From: Vogesella urethralis
GTDB taxonomy: Bacteria; Pseudomonadota; Gammaproteobacteria; Burkholderiales; Chromobacteriaceae
NCBI RefSeq assembly: GCF_007644045.2
Contig: NZ_VMDW02000075.1
Span: 62,001-126,000, forward strand
Direction of reading: 5' to 3'
DNA length: 64,000 nucleotides
Part shown: piece by piece, positions 55,768 to 62,151 of the stretch
How positions within the stretch are numbered: position 1 is the stretch's first letter
Layout of the letters: each line of letters opens with the position of its first letter
Program-made: the position numbers and the translations under genes
Notes under the pieces: generated by a model
Told to the model about the DNA's origin: nothing
The model's input: the letters and a program-made list of their open reading frames with translations, nothing else
Database searches by the model: none

Positions 55768-55886
55768 GGCGCAAGGTAGCGCCAACACATTCAACAGGAA
55801 GGTGCCAACGGCGGCGCAAGCCTGGGAGTACGGACAACGGCGTCCGTTGCCCTTTCTGACGAGAGGGCGACGGACGCTTTTCTTTT
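55768..55886 (+). ncRNA. ANTAR-responsive leader and terminator of nrtABD
   Basis: P1 hairpin GGCGC-AAGGTA-GCGCC at 55768-55783 and P2 hairpin GTGCC-AACGGC-GGCGC at 55802-55817. Both six-base loops have A at position 1 and G at position 4, the rule described for ANTAR RNA targets. Then an intrinsic terminator: 14-bp stem 55840-55853 / 55864-55877 (one wobble) followed by TTTTCTTTT to 55886. NasT binding to P1-P2 should prevent this terminator from ending transcription before nrtA. Confidence 0.88.
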
Positions 55887-55909
55887 GTGGCTACCGCTTA
55901 GGAGCAAAC

Positions 55910-57172
55910 ATGAAAACGCGTCAGCAACCCGATACCCAAACCCTGGCGGCCGCCCGCCGCGACTTTCTCAAGGGAGCCTTGTCACTGATGGCCTCTACCG
56001 CCTTGCCCGCCGGCTTTGCCCTGCAAGCGCTGGCTGCCCCTGTGGGCAAACCGGAAAAAACCGAAGTCAAGGTGGGGTTCATCCCGCTGACCGACTGTGC
56101 TTCGGTGATCGTGGCCTCGAAGATGGGCTTCGACAAGAAATACGGCATCACCATCGTGCCGTCCAAGGAAGCCAGCTGGGCGGCAGTACGCGACAAGCTG
56201 GTCAACGGCGAGCTCGACGCCTCGCACGCGCTGTACGGCATGATCTACGGCGTGCACCTGGGCGTGGGCGGCCCCAAGAAAGACATGGCGGTGCTGATGA
56301 CGCTGAACCAGAACGGCCAGGGCATCACGCTTTCCAACCAGCTGAAAGAGAAGGGCGCCACCACCGGCCCGGCGCTGGCCAAACTGATCAAGGCCGAGCC
56401 GCGCGAGTACACCTTCGCCCAGACCTTCCCCACCGGTACCCACGCCATGTGGCTGTATTACTGGTTGGCCGCGCACGGCGTCAACCCGCTGACCGACGTG
56501 AAAACCATCGTGGTGCCGCCGCCGCAGATGGTGGCCAATATGCGCGTAGACAATATGGACGGCTACTGCGTGGGCGAGCCGTGGAACGCCCGCGCCATCG
56601 CCGACGGCATCGGCTTCAGCGTGGCCACCACGCAGCAGATCTGGCCCGATCACCCTGAAAAAGTGCTGGGCACCACCGGCGACTGGGTGAAACAGAACCC
56701 CAATACCGCCCGCGCGCTCGTGGCAGCGCTGCTGGAAGCCTCGCGCTACATCGACGACGTGAAAAACCGCGCTGCAGTAGCCAAGCTGATTTCCGACAAG
56801 GCCTATGTCAACGCGCCGGAGCCGGTGATCGAAGGCCGCTTCCTGGGCGCCTACGAAGATGGCCTGGGCAAGAAATGGCAAGACCCCAAGCTGATGAAGT
56901 TTTTCGACGGCGGCAAGGTCAACTTCCCCTACCTGTCCGACGGCATGTGGTTCCTGACCCAGCACAAGCGCTGGGGCCTGCTGAAAGCCGACCCCGACTA
57001 CCTGGCGGTGGCCAGGCAGATCAACCAGATTGCGGTCTACAAGGACGCCGCCACCATGGCCCGCGTGCCGGTGCCGGCCAGTGACATGCGCAGCAGCAAG
57101 CTGATCGACGGCGTGGTGTGGGACGGCAAGAATCCGGCGGCCTACGCCGCCAGCTTCAAGATCAAGGCCTGA
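55910..57172 (+). CDS. nrtA: Nitrate ABC transporter substrate-binding protein (NrtA/CmpA-like), Tat exported
   Basis: 420 residues from ATG 55910 with TAGGAGC 7 bases upstream. A twin-arginine signal with AARRDFLKGALSLMASTALPAGFALQALA (about residues 14-45) leads into the NrtA/CmpA fold: KTEVKVGFIPLTDCASVIVASKMGFDKKYGITI, LDASHALYGMIYGVHLGVGG, NQNGQGITLS, TFPTGTHAMWLYYWLAAHGVNPL and NMRVDNMDGYCVGEPWNARAI. It binds nitrate or nitrite in the periplasm. It is the first gene of nrtABD, behind an ANTAR leader. Confidence 0.9.
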   Translation: MKTRQQPDTQTLAAARRDFLKGALSLMASTALPAGFALQALAAPVGKPEKTEVKVGFIPLTDCASVIVASKMGFDKKYGITIVPSKEASWAAVRDKLVNGELDASHALYGMIYGVHLGVGGPKKDMAVLMTLNQNGQGITLSNQLKEKGATTGPALAKLIKAEPREYTFAQTFPTGTHAMWLYYWLAAHGVNPLTDVKTIVVPPPQMVANMRVDNMDGYCVGEPWNARAIADGIGFSVATTQQIWPDHPEKVLGTTGDWVKQNPNTARALVAALLEASRYIDDVKNRAAVAKLISDKAYVNAPEPVIEGRFLGAYEDGLGKKWQDPKLMKFFDGGKVNFPYLSDGMWFLTQHKRWGLLKADPDYLAVARQINQIAVYKDAATMARVPVPASDMRSSKLIDGVVWDGKNPAAYAASFKIKA

Positions 57173-57183
57173 GGAGGTGTGAC

Positions 57184-58062
57184 ATGACCGTTGCCAAACC
57201 CGTTGCGGCCAACCTGGCATTGCCGCGCCGCCGCAAGCCGGCGTCGCCGGTAGCCCGCCTGGCCGCCACCCCGCTGGTGGCACCGCTGGTGCCGCTGCTG
57301 CGCGCCGTGGTGCCGCCCTTGCTGGGCCTGCTGGCCTTTCTGTTGCTGTGGACGCTGGTGTCGCAACTGAGCAAGGGCAGCCTGCCCGGCCCGGTCAGCA
57401 CCTGGGCCTCGGCACGCGAACTGTTTGCCGACCCGTTCTACCAGAACGGCCCCAACGACCAGGGCATAGGCTGGAACATCCTGATGTCGCTGGGCCGTGT
57501 CGGCGCCGGTTTCGGCATGGCGGCGCTGGTGGGCATTCCGCTGGGCTTCATGATCGGCCGCTTCGATTTTCTGGCGCGCATGACGGCGCCGGTGATCAGC
57601 CTGCTGCGCCCGGTCAGCCCGCTGGCCTGGCTGCCGATCGGCCTGCTGGTGTTCAAGGCCGCCAGCCCGGCATCGATCTGGGTGATCTTCATCTCCAGCA
57701 TCTGGCCGATGATCCTCAACACCGCCGCCGGCGTGCGCGCCGTACCGCAGGACTACCTGAACGTGGCGCGCGTGCTGCGGCTGTCGGAGTGGAAGGTGTT
57801 CAGCGTCATCCTGCTGCCGGCCACGCTACCGCACATGCTGACCGGGGTGCGGCTGGCGGTGGGCACGGCCTGGCTGGTGATCGTGGCCGCCGAAATGCTC
57901 ACCGGCGGCGTGGGGCTGGGCTTCTGGGTGTGGGACGAATGGAACAACCTGAACGTGGAGCACATCCTGATCGCCATCTTCGTGGTGGGGCTGGTGGGCT
58001 TGTTGCTGGAACAAGCCCTGGTATGGCTGGCGCGCAAGGCCAGCTTCGGGCAGGAGAACTGA
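57184..58062 (+). CDS. nrtB: Nitrate ABC transporter permease
   Basis: 292 residues from ATG 57184 with GAGGAGG upstream. Membrane segments from about residue 40 on; the EAA loop region reads VISLLRPVSPLAWLPIGLLVFKAASPASIWVIF and AVPQDYLNVARVLRLSEWKVFSVILLPATLPHMLTGVRLAVGTAWLVIVAAEML, typical of BPD permeases for nitrate/taurine/bicarbonate. End IFVVGLVGLLLEQALVWLARKA. It makes the membrane channel of the NrtABD importer. Confidence 0.92.
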   Translation: MTVAKPVAANLALPRRRKPASPVARLAATPLVAPLVPLLRAVVPPLLGLLAFLLLWTLVSQLSKGSLPGPVSTWASARELFADPFYQNGPNDQGIGWNILMSLGRVGAGFGMAALVGIPLGFMIGRFDFLARMTAPVISLLRPVSPLAWLPIGLLVFKAASPASIWVIFISSIWPMILNTAAGVRAVPQDYLNVARVLRLSEWKVFSVILLPATLPHMLTGVRLAVGTAWLVIVAAEMLTGGVGLGFWVWDEWNNLNVEHILIAIFVVGLVGLLLEQALVWLARKASFGQEN

Positions 58063-58063
58063 C

Positions 58064-58855
58064 ATGGACCGCTTTGTCGAGCTGGAAAACATCCACAAGC
58101 ACTTTGATACCAAAAAAGGCCGCTTCGTCGCGCTGCAGGACGTCAACCTCACCATCCGCCAGGGCGAGTTCGTGTCGCTGATCGGTCACTCCGGTTGCGG
58201 CAAGTCCACGGTGCTCAACATCATCGCCGGCCTGCTGGACCCGAGCGACGGCATTGCGCTGTGCAACGGCCGCGAAATCGACGGCCCCGGCCCCGAGCGC
58301 GCGGTAGTGTTCCAGAACCACAGCCTGCTGCCATGGCTCACTTGCTACGGCAACATCCTGCTGGCGGTGGAGCGCGTGTTCGGCAGCAAGGAAAGCAAGG
58401 CACAGTTGGCCGCACGCACCGATGAGGCGCTGGCGCTGGTGGGCCTGCAGCATGCCCGCGAGAAGCACCCGCACGAGATCTCCGGCGGCATGAAGCAGCG
58501 GGTGGGCATTGCCAGGGCGCTGGCGATGGAGCCCAAGGTGCTGCTGATGGATGAGCCGTTCGGCGCGCTGGACGCGCTGACCCGTGCCAACCTGCAGGAC
58601 GAGATGGTGAAGATCGTCGACAAGACCGGCAGCACGGTGGTGATGGTGACGCACGACGTGGACGAGGCGGTGCTGCTGTCCGACCGTATCGTGATGATGA
58701 CCAACGGCCCGGCCGCCACCGTGGGCGACATCCTGCACGTCGACCTGCCACGGCCGCGCAACCGGTTGGCACTGGCCAGCGACCCGGCCTACCACGCCTG
58801 CCGCAGCGCGGTGCTGGACTTCCTGTACCAGAAGCACAAACGGGAAGCGGCCTAG
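58064..58855 (+). CDS. nrtD: Nitrate ABC transporter ATPase
   Basis: 263 residues, beginning one base after nrtB. Walker A GHSGCGKST, Q-loop VFQNHSLLPWLT, signature EISGGMKQRVGIARALAMEPKVLLMDEPFGALDAL with Walker B, and His switch VTHDVDEAVLLSDRIVMMTNGP. The single ATPase domain without a substrate-binding fusion is NrtD/TauB-like, not NrtC. It powers nitrate/nitrite uptake. Terminator at 58889-58912. Confidence 0.92.
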   Translation: MDRFVELENIHKHFDTKKGRFVALQDVNLTIRQGEFVSLIGHSGCGKSTVLNIIAGLLDPSDGIALCNGREIDGPGPERAVVFQNHSLLPWLTCYGNILLAVERVFGSKESKAQLAARTDEALALVGLQHAREKHPHEISGGMKQRVGIARALAMEPKVLLMDEPFGALDALTRANLQDEMVKIVDKTGSTVVMVTHDVDEAVLLSDRIVMMTNGPAATVGDILHVDLPRPRNRLALASDPAYHACRSAVLDFLYQKHKREAA

Positions 58856-58888
58856 CCGGTAATAGTTTGTCCCGCCAAGCGCGTTGAT

Positions 58889-58912
58889 ACCGGGCCCTGT
58901 GCCCGGTTTTTT
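58889..58912 (+). terminator. Intrinsic terminator of nrtABD
   Basis: ACCGGGC-CCTGT-GCCCGGT followed by T6, about 35 bases after the nrtD stop codon. The 351-base space 58856-59206 also holds one copy of the dispersed motif (58997-59006), the sigma-54 promoter and the nirB leader. Confidence 0.9.
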
Positions 58913-59034
58913 CATTGGCGTGTCTGGCTGCGCCGCCTCGGGGCAAGCAGGGTGGCATGCCGCAAACTGGTGCGGCCGTGCACCAGCCACAGGCCAGGTT
59001 GGCCGCAAAAGCGGCGGAAACGGACCTGCCAGGC

Positions 59035-59050
59035 TGGCACGGCAGTTGCT
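59035..59050 (+). promoter_or_regulatory. Sigma-54 promoter of the nirBD-nasA operon
   Basis: TGGCACGGCAGTTGCT, identical to the nrtA promoter except one spacer base. GG at 59036-59037, GC at 59048-59049; start of transcription expected near 59061. Confidence 0.88.
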
Positions 59051-59062
59051 GTAGCAATAATA

Positions 59063-59152
59063 CGCAAAGGTCTCTTGCGCCAATGGCGGCGCAGGAGCGG
59101 GACAAGGAAGTCCGCTGCCGTGGGGGTGCCCACGGTAGCGGGCTTTTTTTTT
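59063..59152 (+). ncRNA. ANTAR-responsive leader and terminator of nirBD-nasA
   Basis: A clear P2 hairpin GCGCC-AATGGC-GGCGC at 59077-59092 with A1 and G4 in its six-base loop. A possible P1 is CGCAA-AGGTCTC-TTGCG at 59063-59079, with a seven-base loop and sharing three bases with P2, so it departs from the standard. The terminator follows: CCGCTGCCGTGGG / CCCACGGTAGCGG at 59112-59141 (one wobble) and nine T to 59152. Layout parallels the nrtA leader. Confidence 0.8.
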
Positions 59153-59206
59153 GGCCTGTGCCGCAGCAAAGCCGCGGTGGCGCAGCCGGCTGGAAAGGAC
59201 GCAACA

Positions 59207-61639
59207 ATGGACAAACCCAAACTGGTCATGGTGGGCAACGGCATGGCCGGCGTGCGCACGCTGGAAGAGCTGCTGCGGCTGGCGCCCGACGCCTACGACA
59301 TCACCGTGTTCGGCGCCGAGCCGCACCCCAACTACAACCGCATCATGCTGTCGCCGGTGCTGACCGGCGAACAGACGCTGCCCGATATCGTGCTGAACGA
59401 CCTGGACTGGTACGCCGGGCACGGCGTCACGCTGCACCTAGGCCAGCCGGTGGTGGCCATCGACCGTGCCCGCCGTGTGGTGCACGCCGCCGACGGCCAC
59501 AGCGTGCCGTACGACCGGCTGCTGCTGGCTACCGGTTCCAGCCCGTTCATCCTGCCGGTGCCGGGCAAAGACCTGCCCGGCGTGGTGACCTTCCGCGATA
59601 TTGCCGACGTGGAAACCATGATCGCCGCTGCGGCCAATCATCGCCACGCGGTGGTGATCGGCGGCGGCCTGCTGGGGCTGGAAGCCGCCAACGGCCTGCT
59701 GGCGCGCGGCATGCAGGTAACGGTAGTGCACCTGGGCGAATGGCTGCTGGAGCGGCAGCTGGACCGCACGGCGGCCAACTTGCTGCAACAAAGCCTGGAA
59801 GCCAAAGGCCTGCGCTTTTTGCTGCAAACGCAGACCGCAGCACTAGTGGCCGGCGCCGACGGCCGTGTGGCCGAGGTGCAGTTCCGCGACGGCAGCAGCG
59901 TGCCGGCCGAGCTGGTGGTGATGGCGGTGGGCATCCGCCCCAACTACGCACTGGCCGAAGCCAGCGGCCTGTACTGCGACCGTGGTGTGGTGGTGAACGA
60001 CCACCTGCAAACCTTCGACCCGCGCATCTACGCGGTGGGCGAGTGCGTCAGCCACCGTGGCGTCAGCTACGGCCTGGTGGCGCCGCTGTTCGACATGGCC
60101 AAGGTGGCGGCCAACCATCTGGCGCGCTTCGGCATTGCCCGCTACGTACCGGCGGCCACCAGTACCAAGCTGAAGGTCACCGGCATGGACGTGTTTTCGG
60201 CCGGCGATTTCATGGGCGGCGACGGTTGCGAGGACATCACGCTGTCTGACCCGGTAGGCGGCATCTACAAGCGGCTGGTGGTGAAGGACGACAAGCTGGT
60301 CGGCGCCTGCCTGTTCGGCGACACCGCCGACGGCGCCTGGTACTTCCGCCTGATCCGCGAGCAGCAGCCGGTACACGCCATCCGCGAACAACTGATGCTG
60401 GGCGAGGGCGCGGTGGGCGACACCGGCCACCAGGGCCAGAACCGTGCCGCTGGCCTGCCGGACGACGCCGAAGTGTGCGGCTGCAACGGCGTGTGCAAAG
60501 GCACCATCGTCAAGGCCATCCAGGAAAAAGGCCTGTTTACCGTCGACGACGTGAAGAAGCACACCAAGGCGGCCAGCTCCTGCGGCTCGTGCAGCGGGCT
60601 GGTGGAGCAGATCCTGATCAGTTGCGTCGGCGGCGCCGCCGACGTGAAGCCCAAGTCGGAAAAGCCGGTCTGCGGCTGCAGCGACATCACCCACGGCCAG
60701 CTGCGGACCGCCATCCGCGAACAGCATCTGACCAGCCTGGCCGACACCTTCCGCGTACTGGGCTGGCGCAGCCCGGACGGCTGTGCCACGTGCCGCCCGG
60801 CGGTGAACTACTACCTGATTTCCAGCTGGCCCGGCGAGGCGCGCGACGACCCGCAGGCGCGTTTCATCAACGAGCGCGTGCACGCCAACATCCAGAAGGA
60901 CGGCACCTACTCGGTGGTGCCGCGCATGTGGGGCGGCGTCACCAACCCGGCCGAATTACGGCGTATTGCCGACGTGGCCGACAAGTACGCCATTCCACTG
61001 GTGAAGGTGACCGGCGGCCAGCGCATCGACCTGCTGGGCGTGAAGAAGGAGGACCTGCCGGCGGTGTGGCGCGAGCTGGACATGCCGTCCGGCCACGCCT
61101 ACGGCAAGAGCCTGCGCACGGTGAAAACCTGCGTCGGCAGCGAGTTCTGCCGCTTTGGCACCCAGGATTCCACCCAGATGGGCATCGACCTGGAAAAAGA
61201 CCTGTTCGGCATGTGGAGCCCGGCCAAGGTGAAACTGGCGGTGTCCGGCTGCCCGCGCAACTGCGCCGAATCCGGCATCAAGGACGTGGGCATCATCGGC
61301 GTGGACTCCGGCTGGGAGCTGTACATCGGCGGCAACGGCGGCATCAAGACCGAGGTGGCCGAGTTCTTCTGCAAGGTGAAAACGCACGACCAGGTGATGC
61401 AGTACAGCGGTGCTTTCCTGCAGCTGTACCGCGAGGAAGCGTTCTACCTGGAGCGCACCGTGCACTTTTTGCAGCGGGTAGGCATGGACTACATCAAGCA
61501 GCGCGTGCTGGACGATGCGGTCAACCGCAGCGAGCTGTACGCGCGGCTGAAGTTTGCGCTGTCGTTCGAGCAAGACCCGTGGGCCGAACGCTACCAAGGC
61601 GGCGTGGCGCAGCACGAGTTTGCGCCGCTGACGGTGTAG
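59207..61639 (+). CDS. nirB: Assimilatory nitrite reductase large subunit
   Basis: 810 residues from ATG 59207 (GGAAAGGAC upstream). N-terminal FAD/NAD(P) domain (LVMVGNGMAGVRTLEELL, AVVIGGGLLGLEAANGLL), two BFD-like [2Fe-2S] segments (VCGCNGVCKGTIVKAI and SCGSCSGLVEQIL; VCGCSDITHGQLR and GCATCRPAVNYYL), then the ferredoxin-like repeat and siroheme-[4Fe-4S] site with TCVGSEFCRFGTQDS and SGCPRNCAES. It reduces nitrite to ammonium with NADH/NADPH in the cytoplasm, together with NirD. First gene of the second nitrate operon. Confidence 0.95.
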   Translation: MDKPKLVMVGNGMAGVRTLEELLRLAPDAYDITVFGAEPHPNYNRIMLSPVLTGEQTLPDIVLNDLDWYAGHGVTLHLGQPVVAIDRARRVVHAADGHSVPYDRLLLATGSSPFILPVPGKDLPGVVTFRDIADVETMIAAAANHRHAVVIGGGLLGLEAANGLLARGMQVTVVHLGEWLLERQLDRTAANLLQQSLEAKGLRFLLQTQTAALVAGADGRVAEVQFRDGSSVPAELVVMAVGIRPNYALAEASGLYCDRGVVVNDHLQTFDPRIYAVGECVSHRGVSYGLVAPLFDMAKVAANHLARFGIARYVPAATSTKLKVTGMDVFSAGDFMGGDGCEDITLSDPVGGIYKRLVVKDDKLVGACLFGDTADGAWYFRLIREQQPVHAIREQLMLGEGAVGDTGHQGQNRAAGLPDDAEVCGCNGVCKGTIVKAIQEKGLFTVDDVKKHTKAASSCGSCSGLVEQILISCVGGAADVKPKSEKPVCGCSDITHGQLRTAIREQHLTSLADTFRVLGWRSPDGCATCRPAVNYYLISSWPGEARDDPQARFINERVHANIQKDGTYSVVPRMWGGVTNPAELRRIADVADKYAIPLVKVTGGQRIDLLGVKKEDLPAVWRELDMPSGHAYGKSLRTVKTCVGSEFCRFGTQDSTQMGIDLEKDLFGMWSPAKVKLAVSGCPRNCAESGIKDVGIIGVDSGWELYIGGNGGIKTEVAEFFCKVKTHDQVMQYSGAFLQLYREEAFYLERTVHFLQRVGMDYIKQRVLDDAVNRSELYARLKFALSFEQDPWAERYQGGVAQHEFAPLTV

Positions 61640-61650
61640 AAAATCTGATG

Positions 61651-61790
61651 TCGCCACGGAAGCACACCGACAGCACGGAAAAAAGCACAGGCCTGTTGCT
61701 GCGCTAGGGGAAACGGCTGCCATGCCTGCCTCGTCACCATTGACATCAGTGGTGCCGTTTTCGTGTTCTTTCGTGTGTTTCCGTGGCCAA
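61651..61790. repeat. Imperfect 30-base inverted repeat between nirB and nirD
   Basis: GCCACGGAAGCACACCGACAGCACGGAAA (from about 61656) and CTTTCGTGTGTTTCCGTGGC (to about 61783) are inverted, imperfect copies around some 70 bases. The unit TTTCGTGTGTTTCCGTGGCC is like a dispersed repeat I recall in several bacterial genomes; copy number here could not be checked. It fills the 167-base gap inside the operon. Confidence 0.6.
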
Positions 61791-61806
61791 AAAAAGGAAA
61801 GCAAAC

Positions 61807-62121
61807 ATGAGCAACTGGAAAGCCGTCTGCCGCCTGGCAGACATCCCGCCGCAGGGCGCGCGGGTACTGAAACGGGCAGGGCAGGTCGATATCGCCGTGT
61901 TCCGCACCGTGGACGACCAGGCCTTTGCGCTGCTGGACCGCTGCCCGCACAAGGGCGGGCCGTTGTCGCAGGGCATCGTGTCCGGCCATCGCGTGGCCTG
62001 CCCGCTGCACAACTGGCACATCGATCTGGCCACTGGCCAGGCCTGCGCGCCGGACGAAGGCTGTAGCGGCCACATCCCGCTGAAGCTGGAAGACGGCACC
62101 GTCTATCTGGCGCTGGACTGA
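61807..62121 (+). CDS. nirD: Assimilatory nitrite reductase small subunit
   Basis: 104 residues from ATG 61807 with AGGAAAG 6 bases upstream. Rieske-like fold with CPHKGGPLSQGIVSGHRVACPLHNWHIDLATGQ: the C-x-H and C-x2-H pairs needed for a [2Fe-2S] cluster are all present, whereas many NirD proteins lack some of them. VFRTVDDQAFALLDR is conserved before it. It works with NirB. Confidence 0.92.
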   Translation: MSNWKAVCRLADIPPQGARVLKRAGQVDIAVFRTVDDQAFALLDRCPHKGGPLSQGIVSGHRVACPLHNWHIDLATGQACAPDEGCSGHIPLKLEDGTVYLALD

Positions 62122-62130
62122 GCACGGCAA

Positions 62131-62140
62131 GGTTGGCCGC
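62131..62140 (+). repeat. Copy of the dispersed motif beside the nasA ribosome binding site
   Basis: GGCAAGGTTGGCCGCAAGGAGC: the motif full consensus, ending directly in the AAGGAG used by nasA. One of about 16 intergenic copies; others by eye at 5823, 7209, 11137, 11153, 11943, 11966, 12940, 21700, 28322, 30311, 30339, 34998 (riboswitch), 40780, 43941 and 58997. Confidence 0.75.
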
Positions 62141-62151
62141 AAGGAGCGAGC

